This document shows positions 9,337 to 17,853 of a DNA stretch of 64,000 bases, in pieces (the stretch's first letter is position 1; each line of letters opens with the position of its first letter). Under the pieces are notes generated by a model. The model was not told where the DNA came from. It saw nothing but the letters and a program-made list of their open reading frames with translations, and did no database searches. The stretch spans positions 248,001-312,000 of the forward strand of contig CAWAJU010000009.1 of assembly GCA_963782495.1 (NCBI GenBank), written 5' to 3'. This stretch comes from DASQBT01 sp963782495. GTDB taxonomy: Bacteria; Pseudomonadota; Gammaproteobacteria; Burkholderiales; Thiobacillaceae. The translations under genes were made by a program, and so were the position numbers.

Positions 9337-9422
9337 AACATGAACGATGCGGTTCGGATCGATTTTCCTGGGCTACGCGTTTCGTCAGGCATCGTGTCGC
9401 ACGACGCAGAACTTTCAAGGGA

Positions 9423-10196
9423 GGCGTCCTGCGTTCAGAGATCTTATTCTTCTTTACGGCCGCCTTGTCGCTGGCCGCGGCACCCTCAATTGCAACTCCA
9501 ATCAGCGACAACTTTGAAAGGTATGCGCTGGGTACGTTTCCTTCTCCAACCTGGCCGGACGCAGGGACGGTGTTCAACAACGGCCCAGATCCTGCCATCT
9601 GCAACCCTGGTTTCGACGACGGACGCGTTCGGGAACTCTACCCAGGCCGCTGCCATGCGCGACCAGGTCTCCAATAGTCGCGGCATCTATGCGCCAACCA
9701 TGGTCGGCCGGTTCTATTCGCTGACGGCCGACATCCGGGTGCATGACTACGCGGACAATGCGCAGTTCACCGTGAGCGATTGGGCGATGCAGTTGACGTT
9801 TGCCCACGGCGGCGTCAAGGGCTTTGACACCCGCCGCAGGCCGGCATCTACGCCAGTTCCCTGACCGGTGGCTGGCGCCTGTTTCTGATCGGCGAAAATT
9901 CCCTGGGTGCGGATATCGATCTCGGTGTGGCCGCCAATGTGGGCACTTGGTACGGAGTCACGCTGGACGCGGATGCGCTGACCGGAACCTTTCACAGCCG
10001 GATTTTCGACGTACTCACCGGCACGCAGCTTCCGGACGATACCCAGGTAATCGCGGGTTGGACGTCATCGGAAGCGAACCGGGATTCCATCGCATTCATC
10101 GGCGGCGAGGAAACCGGCTCGACCGCGAATCACGCGGTAATCGACAATGTGAATCTCTCGTCTTCATTGCCCGGGCCCTCGGTGTTGGGCTTTTGA
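9423..10196 (+). pseudogene. Secreted beta-sandwich protein with two frameshifts
   Basis: Coding sequence is traceable across frames. One frame at 9423-9600 gives a signal peptide and APSIATPISDNFERYALG. A second at about 9585-9830 gives TTDAFGNSTQAAAMRD and MVGRFYSLTADIRVHDYADN. The first frame returns from about 9828 to the stop at 10194-10196, giving HPPQAGIYASSLTGGWRLF and GTWYGVTLDADALTG. The style (Ser/Thr/Gly-rich, DNFE..., ...VIDNV) is that of laminin-G/PEP-CTERM-associated exported proteins, but no sorting tail is visible before the stop. No canonical ATG is visible at the head. It is either decayed or carries two indel errors. Confidence 0.6.
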
Positions 10197-10235
10197 GCGT
10201 ATGCCGGTCGGTTTCAAGCTGATGTGCCCGGCATC

Positions 10236-10448
10236 CTAATCCAACCGTTTCTGGCGACCGTTCGGTTGTTCGGTATCGGTATCTCCTTCCCTCCGGTCTT
10301 CCGACCAGCGTCGGTCGACCCGCAACCCTGGGGGAAAAGGTGCATTGGGCAAGGATTTGCGGCGACTACCCAGGCGGCGTTCCGCGAGGACGTACTCGAC
10401 CTCGTAGCCTTCGAGCAGAATGTCTGACGTTTCCCGTTTACTTTTCAT
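10236..10448 (-). CDS. Small Arg-rich protein with DRR motifs, 70 aa
   Basis: The 207-codon frame is trimmed to the ATG at 10448 because GGAGGAAC lies just upstream of it and the sequence before it is not protein-like. The 70-residue product is hydrophilic and basic: MKSKRETSDILLEGYEVEYV, then ERRLGSRR and RVDRRWSEDRREG. Similar DRR pairs occur in the protein at 942-1352. Binding to RNA or another acidic partner is possible; function is unknown. Confidence 0.6.
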   Translation of the reverse strand: MKSKRETSDILLEGYEVEYVLAERRLGSRRKSLPNAPFPPGLRVDRRWSEDRREGDTDTEQPNGRQKRLD

Positions 10449-11020
10449 TTGTTCCTCCAAACCAGAGTGCGAAGTCCGGAATATCTTTGCGGGACACTCT
10501 GGTTTCATGGGTGCAGGGACTGTGCCAACGGAAACTGCTTGAATTTCAATCGGACCGGGTAGGCTCCATGCTGACGCCCTTTGGGTGCGCCTCCCTTTAT
10601 TCAACAGGGATGACGAGATACTGCCGTGACTTGCCGGACCGACCATGGCTCGCAGGGGCGCCAACCCGCCGGGTGGATCAAGCACGATAGACGGGCTCGC
10701 CAGCGATTGCCGCATTGCCTCGGGCACCAGGCACAATTGATGCAACGTATTCGCCCACGCGTTGGCATCCACGCTCCATCCCCCTGGCAGATTTCCTTGC
10801 TGCCAGGCGCCCGGACACCTCGACAGAACGCGCGCGAGACCGGCCGTCGCCTGCGACATTGTGTCGCACCTCGATAGTGGAATGCCATGCTAGGCTAGGT
10901 CTCGCAGACGAAATGGGATTAAGATTCAGTCACCGCTCGGCGCCCGATTGCGCTCGAAGCCGGGCTCCGCATTTCGTATGCCAAGACATAATTCAAATAT
11001 AAGAACGGAGGAGGTCAGCT

Positions 11021-11515
11021 ATGTACAAGTATCGTTTCACGCTCGCTGCGGTCATGCTGGCTGCCCTGTCCACGCCTGCCCCGGCAGACATGGGGGGCAA
11101 GCCGATGGACATGGGGAGCGGCGAGATGTCGATGCCCGACGCGGCACCCCATTTCAAAGTCAAATCCTCGGCCTACACCGCCGACCACCGGTTTCTGGTG
11201 AAGCTGATTTCCATGCCATCCCCCATCCCCTTCGAAAAGCATTTCGATCTTCGTTTTGCGGTCTACGATGGCCGCCACCCGGACAAGAAGATTACCGATG
11301 CGGACTTGAAGGTCATGGCCGGCATGCGTCACGGAATGAAGCACGGTTTTGCCCATGGCATGGAATCCTCGCCGAAGGTCGAAGGGAAGGACGGAGTTTT
11401 CACCGCGTCCGGCATGTACTTCACCATGATGGGGACGTGGGTCATCGAGGCGACCGTTCAACAAGGCAATAGGCAGGGCACCGCCGAATTCAGTCTGCCC
11501 TGCTGCGACCAATGA
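11021..11515 (+). CDS. YtkA-like periplasmic Met/His-rich protein
   Basis: 164 residues behind a strong ACGGAGGAGG ribosome site. A signal peptide ends near PAPA-D (about 23). A Met-rich stretch follows (MGGKPMDMGSGEMSMPDA) and then a beta-sandwich of the YtkA/FixH-like type. Within it, KVMAGMRHGMKHGFAHGM is rich in Met and His. Ends with PCCDQ. Such proteins often bind copper in the periplasm, which is inferred here from composition. Its stop overlaps the start of the peroxidase gene by 4 bp (ATGA), so the two are translationally coupled. Confidence 0.75.
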   Translation: MYKYRFTLAAVMLAALSTPAPADMGGKPMDMGSGEMSMPDAAPHFKVKSSAYTADHRFLVKLISMPSPIPFEKHFDLRFAVYDGRHPDKKITDADLKVMAGMRHGMKHGFAHGMESSPKVEGKDGVFTASGMYFTMMGTWVIEATVQQGNRQGTAEFSLPCCDQ

Positions 11516-12840
11516 GGCGCCGGCGGCCTCCGACCAGCAGGGTCGAGGGCGCCGTGTTCATGGCGGCCGTGCTGATGGCGTCGCTGGCGACGGCGCCTGC
11601 GCAAGCCAGCGTGGCGCGCGGCGAACACCCGCTCTATAGCCCCGAGGAACTGGCGGCAATCTACCGTCATTCTCCGGCGGCGTCGCAGCCGGTTGACCCC
11701 GATAGCCGGGTGGCGGACGATCCGCGCGCCGCCCGGCTTGGCCAGTTCCTCTTCTTCGACACCCGCTTTTCTCCCAACGGCAAAGTCTCCTGCGCAACCT
11801 GTCACCAGCCGCAACTGGCTTTCACCGACGCGCGGCGGTTCGGACGGGGGCTGGCAGTCGGCAACCGCAATACGCCGACCGTGCTGAACGCCGCCTACAA
11901 CCACTGGTTCTTCTGGGACGGCCGGGCCGATTCGCTGTGGTCACAGGCCTTGCAACCGATGGAGAATCCGAAAGAGATCGGGAGCGATCGGCTGCACGTC
12001 TCCCACCTGATCTACGGCGACCCGGCGCTGCGCAACGCCTACGAGCAGGTGTTCGGCCCGATGCCGTCCCTGTCCGAGCCGGACCGATTCCCCGCCCATG
12101 CCCGTCCCGATTCCGATGCGGGGGCACCGGCTGCCAAGGCGTGGACTGGAATGAACGAGAACGACCGCACTACGATCGACCGCATATTCAGCAACGTGGG
12201 TAAAGCGGTGGAGGCGTATGAACGCAAGCTGGTCGGGCGTAATTCGCCGTTCGACGTCTATGTTTCCGGCTTGCGAGCGGGCGACCCCGCCAAGCTCGCA
12301 GCACTATCGCCAGCCGCCCTGCGCGGGCTCAAATTGTTCGTCGGTGCGGCAGGTTGCGAACTCTGCCATTCGGGTCCCAATTTCACCGACGGCGAGTTCC
12401 ACAATCTTGGCTTGCCGATTGCCGCTGATGGCACGATGGACGCAGGAAGGGCCGCGGGCATTACTGAGGTCAAAGCCGATACCTTCAATGCGCTCGGACC
12501 ATTCAGCGATCAGCCGAGCGCCGATGCCAAGGACCGTCTGGCCTTCCTGCCGCCCGCGCAGTCCAAGCTCGGCAGCTTCAAAACCCCGACGCTGCGCAAC
12601 GTGGCGCTGACTGCGCCCTATATGCACGATGGCCGCTTCGCCAGCTTGAGGGAAGTGTTGGCCATCTACGCCAAGGGCAAGCCGCGCGTCGCAGGACAGA
12701 CCCTCGGACAGCGGGAAGCAACCCTCGACCTGATTCCACACCTGAAACCCGGACAGATCTCCGACCTGATTGCTTTCCTGGGTGCCCTGAACGACGAGCC
12801 TCCCCCGCAAGCCCTCACGCGCGCGCCGCCGCATCCCTGA
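11512..12840 (+). CDS. Di-haem cytochrome c peroxidase (MauG/CcpA family)
   Basis: 442 residues with signal peptide (cut near AQA-S, about 32). Two haem c sites are present: CATCH at about residues 92-96 and CELCH at about 283-287. Family landmarks are visible: RLGQFLFFDTRFSPNGKVSCATCH, RNTPTVLNAAYNHWFFWDGRA, and SFKTPTLRNVALTAPYMHDG near the C-terminus with the candidate distal Met. It reduces hydrogen peroxide, or oxidises a protein partner as MauG does, in the periplasm. Length fits the family. Overlap with the YtkA-like gene suggests the two work together, perhaps in copper or redox handling. Confidence 0.9.
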   Translation: MRRRRPPTSRVEGAVFMAAVLMASLATAPAQASVARGEHPLYSPEELAAIYRHSPAASQPVDPDSRVADDPRAARLGQFLFFDTRFSPNGKVSCATCHQPQLAFTDARRFGRGLAVGNRNTPTVLNAAYNHWFFWDGRADSLWSQALQPMENPKEIGSDRLHVSHLIYGDPALRNAYEQVFGPMPSLSEPDRFPAHARPDSDAGAPAAKAWTGMNENDRTTIDRIFSNVGKAVEAYERKLVGRNSPFDVYVSGLRAGDPAKLAALSPAALRGLKLFVGAAGCELCHSGPNFTDGEFHNLGLPIAADGTMDAGRAAGITEVKADTFNALGPFSDQPSADAKDRLAFLPPAQSKLGSFKTPTLRNVALTAPYMHDGRFASLREVLAIYAKGKPRVAGQTLGQREATLDLIPHLKPGQISDLIAFLGALNDEPPPQALTRAPPHP

Positions 12841-12935
12841 CGCCGCGCATCACCAAGCGCGGAAGTGGCGCCACGTTCGGCGCTTACTGCCTGTGAAGCA
12901 TGCACCCTGTGATGCCTGTCTGATCGGACAATCGG

Positions 12936-13478
12936 TTAACCCCGCGTCTTGAGCCGCTTCAGGTCAACTGCGATCCGCGCCGCCTCGGTGCTGACCCATA
13001 CCTCACCGTCCTGCACCATGCATTGCACTTGCATGTTGCGCTCGGCCAGTGCCGCCAGTGCCTGACCGGTTTCGGCGGGTATTTGCAGCACGATCAAATT
13101 GCTTAACCGTTCCAGCTTGGTTTCGATCTGCTTCCACCACACTTCGCAACTGTTGCTGTAGCACGCCACGACAACCTGCCCGGCGCGGCCGCAGGCTTTG
13201 CGCAGGCGGGTTTCATCGGGCTGGCCGATGTCGATCCAGAGCTTGATCGCGCCGGTCAGATCCTTGACCCACACTTCGGGTTCGTCCACGTCGAACAGGC
13301 CCTTGGTAAAGGCAATGCCTTCCTGCGCGTACAAGGCAAACATGAGCAGGCGCACCATCATGCGCTCATCGGTCTCGGAGGGATGGCGCGCAATGGTCAG
13401 CGCATGGTCGGCATAGTAGTGCCGATCCATGTCGGCGATCTGGAGATCGGCCTTGTAAATTATGGCCTTGAGCGCCAT
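12936..13478 (-). CDS. yaeQ: YaeQ family protein
   Basis: 180 residues, a near-complete match to YaeQ in length and landmarks: MALKAIIYKADLQIADMDRHYY at the start, HPSETDERMMVRLLMFALYA, DEPEVWVKDLTGAIKLWIDIGQPDE and the tail GEVWVS. YaeQ folds like PD-(D/E)XK nucleases; its cellular role in proteobacteria is not established, although the E. coli protein was linked to suppression of RfaH loss. It stands alone between convergent and divergent neighbours. Confidence 0.92.
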   Translation of the reverse strand: MALKAIIYKADLQIADMDRHYYADHALTIARHPSETDERMMVRLLMFALYAQEGIAFTKGLFDVDEPEVWVKDLTGAIKLWIDIGQPDETRLRKACGRAGQVVVACYSNSCEVWWKQIETKLERLSNLIVLQIPAETGQALAALAERNMQVQCMVQDGEVWVSTEAARIAVDLKRLKTRG

Positions 13479-13628
13479 GCGTAATATCCGGGAAAGAGAC
13501 GAGCCGGGAATTGTACGCCGTGTGCCCGCATCGCTTATGCTCCTGTTTCTCTCCCGCTATAACCAAAGGGAACCGCTCAGGGGCTCCCTTGCAGACGCGC
13601 TGAAATCATAATTTGAGGTGACCATACG

Positions 13629-13964
13629 ATGAGACGATCCACGACCGCAGTGCTTTTGTCGGCCTTCGTGCTGCCCGGCGCAGGCCAACTTTACCTGAAA
13701 CACTATTCGCGCGGCATCGCACTGATGGCAATCAGCCTGGCCTGCCTGTGGATCATCGTCGACAGGGTGATGCAGCAGGCTTCGCTTGTCCTTGACCGTA
13801 TTGGGTCCGAAGGCGACGCAATTGACGCCAACCAGATCTCAGGATTGCTTGCGCAGACCTCAAACACCTCGGGGAGCACAGTCGCAACGATCGCCACCTT
13901 GGTACTCGCCGGATGCTGGCTGGTCGGGATCGTCGATACCTACCTGCTCGCCAAGCGCGGATAG
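13629..13964 (+). CDS. Small TM2-like membrane protein
   Basis: 111 residues. The N-terminus (LLSAFVLPGAGQLYLKHYSRGIALM) is the PGxGQxYxG-type motif of TM2/DUF5683-like membrane proteins. Two membrane segments flank a polar loop (about 55-80): residues 26-48 and 84-106. The start follows GAGGTGACC closely. It lies 150 bp from yaeQ in the opposite direction. Function unknown. Confidence 0.7.
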   Translation: MRRSTTAVLLSAFVLPGAGQLYLKHYSRGIALMAISLACLWIIVDRVMQQASLVLDRIGSEGDAIDANQISGLLAQTSNTSGSTVATIATLVLAGCWLVGIVDTYLLAKRG

Positions 13965-14167
13965 GGGCGCACGCAAGAGTTGCGCTCCTCAACTCATTGC
14001 GGAAAGGGCGCAGCCTTGGAGGACCACGCCACGCTGGCAATGAGCCCCTTCCGAAGCGGCAGTGCCGCCCAAGCAATCCAGTTAACCTCAGCCAATAGTA
14101 TGGGTCGTCAGAGCACCTCCTGCTCGCCCCAACCCGTATTCCCGAAGGGACGAGGCGAACACCAAGC

Positions 14168-14674
14168 TCACACCTTCAGTTCAATCAACTCCGCCCTCGG
14201 CTCCCCATCCTTCACCCACAGACGCCCGACGCACACCGGCAGCGTGAAGCGGCGCGGTCCCGCGCTGCCAGGATTCACATATAGGACGCCGTCGCGGGTC
14301 TCGATCATGGGTTGGTGCGAATGACCAGACACCACGACCCTCACCCCCTCTGCCACCGGGTCCATGCCGAGCTCGCCGAGGATGTGCAGGACGTGAATGC
14401 GGATGCCACCAAACTCGATCTGCGCCATGTCGGGCAGCGCATCCGCCCAGCCGCCACGGTCATTGTTGCCGCGCACCGCGGTGACCGGGGCGATGCGGGC
14501 CAATTCGTCGAGGACGTTTGCGTGATTGCCATGCCTGCCGATGTCGCCGGCGTGAACTATGTGGGCGCAGCCGCGCAGCGCCATGATGGCCTGGGGCCGC
14601 AGCAATCCGTGGGTGTCGGAGATCAGGCCCAATTCCTGAGGGCCCATGTGAGAATCAGGAGAACGCGAGTTCAT
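14168..14674 (-). CDS. YfcE/MJ0936-type metallophosphoesterase
   Basis: 168 residues from the ATG at 14674; a TTG six codons earlier is also possible. The calcineurin-like motifs are in order: GLISDTHG, HAGDIG, RGNND, HVLHILGE and VSGHSHQP. These provide the Asp/His/Asn ligands of a two-metal centre. The end, VLYVNPGSAGPRRF, is typical of the MJ0936/YfcE family. Members hydrolyse phosphodiesters in vitro; the natural substrate is unsettled. Confidence 0.88.
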   Translation of the reverse strand: MNSRSPDSHMGPQELGLISDTHGLLRPQAIMALRGCAHIVHAGDIGRHGNHANVLDELARIAPVTAVRGNNDRGGWADALPDMAQIEFGGIRIHVLHILGELGMDPVAEGVRVVVSGHSHQPMIETRDGVLYVNPGSAGPRRFTLPVCVGRLWVKDGEPRAELIELKV

Positions 14675-14854
14675 TTCCACTTTCAACCTCAAAATAAAGG
14701 CGCGCGAACTTCAAGGCGAGTTACATCCGGATACAACTCGTCACATTTTTGCCGAGTTCCGACATGCACCGGATACATCCCCTCCGCAGAATGGATCTTA
14801 CGCCGGACCTGCTTCGGGCCGGCTGTTCTGTCAACGAGTCTCAAGGAGATTGCA

Positions 14855-15361
14855 ATGAAATTGATTCAAGATTCTTTTGCCAAACGCGCCCTGATGGTGG
14901 GCTTGCTTGCCGGCAGCGGCCTGCTGGCCGTGTCGTCCTACGCCATGTCTGACAGCGGCTTTGGAAACAAGGGACGCTGCGAAACGCACCATGGGCATCA
15001 ATTCCAGTTCAGGTGGGAAGCGCATCGCACCAAGCGCCTGTCTGAGCTGAAGGAAAAACTTAAACTTGCGCCCGGGCAGGAGGCTGCATGGAGTGCCTTT
15101 ACCAGCGCCAGCCAGCCTGCAGTGCGCGTTGCCGGCACGGATCGGCAGGCGATGCGGGCCGAGTTTGCAAAACTGAACACGCCGCAACGCCTGGACAAAA
15201 TGCTTGCCATGTCTGACCTGCGTCACGCCAGGATGCTCGAGCGCTTCCAGGCGACCAAGGCCTTCTACGCCCAGTTGAGTCCTGAACAGCAAAGCGTGTT
15301 TGATGCTGAAGCGATGCCTGGTCAACACAAAGGTGAACACCATCATCACCATCAGTCCTGA
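14855..15361 (+). CDS. Spy/CpxP-like periplasmic protein (LTxxQ)
   Basis: 168 residues from the ATG at 14855 behind AAGGAG; the frame is open far upstream but the signal peptide (ALMVGLLAGSGLLAVSSYA) begins here. A helical core follows with LSELKEKLKLAPGQEAAW and YAQLSPEQQSVFD, the two LTxxQ-like repeats of the Spy/CpxP family. These are small periplasmic chaperones induced by envelope stress or metals. The His-rich ends (ETHHGHQFQF and a terminal HHHHHQS) suggest metal binding. A terminator follows at 15387. A second member lies at 51293. Confidence 0.85.
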   Translation: MKLIQDSFAKRALMVGLLAGSGLLAVSSYAMSDSGFGNKGRCETHHGHQFQFRWEAHRTKRLSELKEKLKLAPGQEAAWSAFTSASQPAVRVAGTDRQAMRAEFAKLNTPQRLDKMLAMSDLRHARMLERFQATKAFYAQLSPEQQSVFDAEAMPGQHKGEHHHHHQS

Positions 15362-15386
15362 CTGATCAGGCGCTGGTCAAGCGGGG

Positions 15387-15412
15387 GTGGGCGGGCAACC
15401 GCCCACTCTTTT
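15387..15412 (+). terminator. Intrinsic terminator after the Spy-like gene
   Basis: Perfect 8-bp stem GTGGGCGG (15387-15394) / CCGCCCAC (15399-15406) with GCAA tetraloop, followed by TCTTTT. It ends transcription from the gene at 14855. Confidence 0.85.
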
Positions 15413-15485
15413 GCCGCCCGCCCGAAACCTGCGGGTCACAGGCTTAGGGTAGAATTCTCTTCCTCTCCCAACCCTGAAACAACGC

Positions 15486-15740
15486 ATGAACTTCAAGACC
15501 TTCCTGGGCGTGGGCCTGCTGCTGGTGCTACTGGCCTGCACCAAGGTGACTCTGAAAAACTACAACAAGATCGCTGCGGGCATGAGCTATGAAGACGTTA
15601 CGGGGCTGATTGGCCAGCCGGCGAAATGTGACGATCTAATGGGCCTGCGCAATTGCACCTGGGGCGATGACAAACAATTGGTGAATGTGAGTTTCGTCGC
15701 TGGCAAGGTGCTGTTGTTTTCTTCCCATAACCTCAATTAG
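15486..15740 (+). CDS. Small lipoprotein, DUF3862/BamE-like
   Basis: 84 residues. Lipobox LLLVLLAC (Cys18) marks it as a lipoprotein. The mature part is a compact SmpA/BamE-like fold: YNKIAAGMSYEDVTGLIGQPAKC, then CTWGDDKQLVNVSFVAGKV. This matches the DUF3862 family of outer-membrane lipoproteins. It stands alone between the terminator at 15387 and the sigma-54 promoter at 15832. Confidence 0.85.
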   Translation: MNFKTFLGVGLLLVLLACTKVTLKNYNKIAAGMSYEDVTGLIGQPAKCDDLMGLRNCTWGDDKQLVNVSFVAGKVLLFSSHNLN

Positions 15741-15831
15741 CGCCGCCAATAATCCCCGATCCGCAGATCATGCCAAGCCGTTCCCGCTAAGCAATAGTGG
15801 GGAACCCTGCTCCATATTCACAGATCTTAAG

Positions 15832-15847
15832 TGGCACCCTTCTTGCA
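15832..15847 (+). promoter_or_regulatory. Sigma-54 promoter, perfect -24/-12
   Basis: TGGCAC (15832-15837), CCTTC, TTGCA (15843-15847): an exact match to TGGCAC-N5-TTGCW with correct spacing. The next plus-strand gene starts at 15991, leaving a leader of about 130 nt. Activation would need an RpoN enhancer-binding protein, which is not in the window. Confidence 0.85.
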
Positions 15848-15903
15848 TTCGTAAGGAGGGACGGGTTACGCCAGGACGAGTCTCCACTTGAAAGGAACTC
15901 CCG

Positions 15904-15940
15904 GCAGGCTACCGCGTGTGACGGGCCGCCCGGAGCCTGC
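15904..15940 (+). other. Leader hairpin downstream of the sigma-54 promoter
   Basis: GCAGGCT (15904-15910) pairs with AGCCTGC (15934-15940) around a GC-rich 23-nt region. It lies in the 5' leader of the oxidoreductase gene. It could be a regulatory structure; I do not recognise a known riboswitch class. Confidence 0.35.
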
Positions 15941-15990
15941 GAGGTAAATCGCAGGAATCATAATAGCCATAAAGAGGGGAGGGCCAGGCC

Positions 15991-16656
15991 ATGAACCACA
16001 GCGTCAGGCTGTTGCGGAGTCAGTTTGTTACCCATGACGTAAAGCATTTCATCGTCAGCAAGCCGGAAGGGTTTTCTTTCGTTCCGGGTCAAGGCGTAGA
16101 ACTGGCAATCAATCAGCCCGGCCTGCACGAACAGGGCCGGCGCTTCACGCCCACCGGCCTGACTACTGACCAGGTGCTGGAATTCACCATCAAGGGCTAT
16201 GTGGACCACGCGGGCGTAACCCGTGCGCTCCACCAGCTTGAACCCGGCGCCGAACTGCTGATGTCGGACCCGTTTGGCACCGTCAACTATCAGGGGCCGG
16301 GCGTGTTTATTGCCGGCGGCGCCGGGATCACGCCATTCCTTGCCATTTTGCGTGACCTGGCGCGGAAGGGAGAACTGGTCCGGCAGACTCTGATCTTTTC
16401 CAACAAGACTCCGCGGGACATGATCTGCGAAAAGGAACTGCTCCATCTGCTGGGCGGTCGCTGCATTCTGAACTGCAGCGGTGCCCCTGCGCCTGGCTAC
16501 GAGCACCGGCACATCGACGCGGCTTACCTGGCAGAAAAGATCAAGGATTTCGATCAGCGCTTTTATGTCTGTGGTCCGCCCGGCTTCATGGACGTGGTCA
16601 ACAGTGCTCTGGCGGATATGGGAGTCCGTGCGGCAAACCTGATATTTGAACACTGA
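15991..16656 (+). CDS. Flavin/NAD(P)H oxidoreductase, ferredoxin reductase-like
   Basis: 221 residues behind GAGGGGAGGG. It has the FNR superfamily layout: an N-terminal FAD-binding barrel (VPGQGVELAI at about 31-40) and a C-terminal nucleotide-binding fold. Key motifs are FIAGGAGITPFLAILRDL (about 106-123) and FYVCGPPGFMDVV (about 191-203). No iron-sulfur or flavodoxin domain is fused, so it should pass electrons between NAD(P)H and a separate partner. The family's usual RxYS motif is replaced by RRFTPTG. The sigma-54 promoter points to control by nitrogen, carbon or surface signals. No partner gene is adjacent. Confidence 0.82.
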   Translation: MNHSVRLLRSQFVTHDVKHFIVSKPEGFSFVPGQGVELAINQPGLHEQGRRFTPTGLTTDQVLEFTIKGYVDHAGVTRALHQLEPGAELLMSDPFGTVNYQGPGVFIAGGAGITPFLAILRDLARKGELVRQTLIFSNKTPRDMICEKELLHLLGGRCILNCSGAPAPGYEHRHIDAAYLAEKIKDFDQRFYVCGPPGFMDVVNSALADMGVRAANLIFEH

Positions 16657-16915
16657 CGGGGAGAATCGCACCGCCGGGCTCAGTTATGGGAAAGGACAAC
16701 GTCGGTTGTCTCGCCCTTTGCCCGTCTTCAGTGCCATCCGGACAGGTCAGCACTGATACACGCGCCTGCCGTTCCTCGGCAATGCATCATGCAAACGCCG
16801 CTGCCGCGCTTTAGCCTTGACCCGTATTCGCAAAAATGAATTCCGTTCCGGTTTCAGTCACATACACGATGTGCTAATGTCAATCATCACAGACTTAAAG
16901 ATACTGGAGTGGACA

Positions 16916-17671
16916 ATGAAACTTTTCGCCTGGGCAATTCTGGTCTTGATGACCATGGGCAATGCGCTGGCCGACCCGGCAGCAGGCACCGTCTTGAAAG
17001 AACCGAAGACCGGAATGGAGTTTGTCTGGGTCCCGGGCGGTTGCTTCATGATGGGCTCGGACAACGGCGAGAGCTTTGAAAAACCCGTGCATCAGGTGTG
17101 CCTGCGCGGATTTTGGCTGGGCAGGTATGAGGTGACACAGGCCGAATACCAGAAAGTCATGGGCGTTAACCCAAGCGATTTTAAAGGGCCGACACGCCCG
17201 GTCGACCAGATTTCCTGGGATGATGCGAAGAATTTTGCCGACGCAATGGGATATTGGACCAACGTAAGATTCCGGCTGCCGTCGGAAGCGGAGTGGGAAT
17301 ACGCATGCCGGGCCGGCGGGCAAAATTTAACCTATTGCGGGGAAGGAGCACCGTCAGCATTGGCATGGTATGGCGCCAACAGCGACGATATGACCCACGC
17401 CGTAGGAATGCGTCTTAGCAATGCCTGGGGATTGTTTGATATGAGCGGCAACGTTTGGGAGTGGGTGCAGGACTGCTGGAATCCAAACTACAAGAACGCA
17501 CCCACCGATGGCAGCGCCTGGCTGAGCGGCAATTGCGAAAGGCGTGTTGCAAGGGGTGGCGCCTGGGACATCAGGCAACCCAATCTGATTCGCGCCGCCA
17601 AGCGCGGCCGGGGCGATCATACGTATCGGCTCAATGTGGTGGGTTTTCGCCTTGCCATATCGCAGCACTGA
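16916..17671 (+). CDS. FGE/SUMF1-domain secreted protein
   Basis: 251 residues from the ATG at 16916, which has GGAG upstream and opens a signal peptide (LFAWAILVLMTMGNALA); the frame upstream is not protein-like. The mature part is a whole formylglycine-generating-enzyme-like domain: FVWVPGGCFMMGSDNGE, GRYEVTQAEYQKVMG, RLPSEAEWEYACRAGG, WGLFDMSGNVWEWVQDCW and RRVARGGAWD. No sulfatase gene is near, so it may be one of the many non-FGE members of the family. Several extra cysteines (in CFMMG, VCLR, YCGEG, GNCERR) may form disulfides. Confidence 0.85.
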   Translation: MKLFAWAILVLMTMGNALADPAAGTVLKEPKTGMEFVWVPGGCFMMGSDNGESFEKPVHQVCLRGFWLGRYEVTQAEYQKVMGVNPSDFKGPTRPVDQISWDDAKNFADAMGYWTNVRFRLPSEAEWEYACRAGGQNLTYCGEGAPSALAWYGANSDDMTHAVGMRLSNAWGLFDMSGNVWEWVQDCWNPNYKNAPTDGSAWLSGNCERRVARGGAWDIRQPNLIRAAKRGRGDHTYRLNVVGFRLAISQH

Positions 17672-17853
17672 AGCATTCGTGTCCCCTGAAACGGCGCCGG
17701 AATTCACGACAGCGCGCAGGAAGGGCCGCCGTCCCGCCGCCGCCGAGTCGAGTGGACGCTTCGTCGAACGCAGCCAAAATGAATTTTGGTGTCTAACCGG
17801 CGCGAAGCTCGCAGTTCTTTTGGGGTGACGACAGGCGGCCGTTGCAATGCGGA

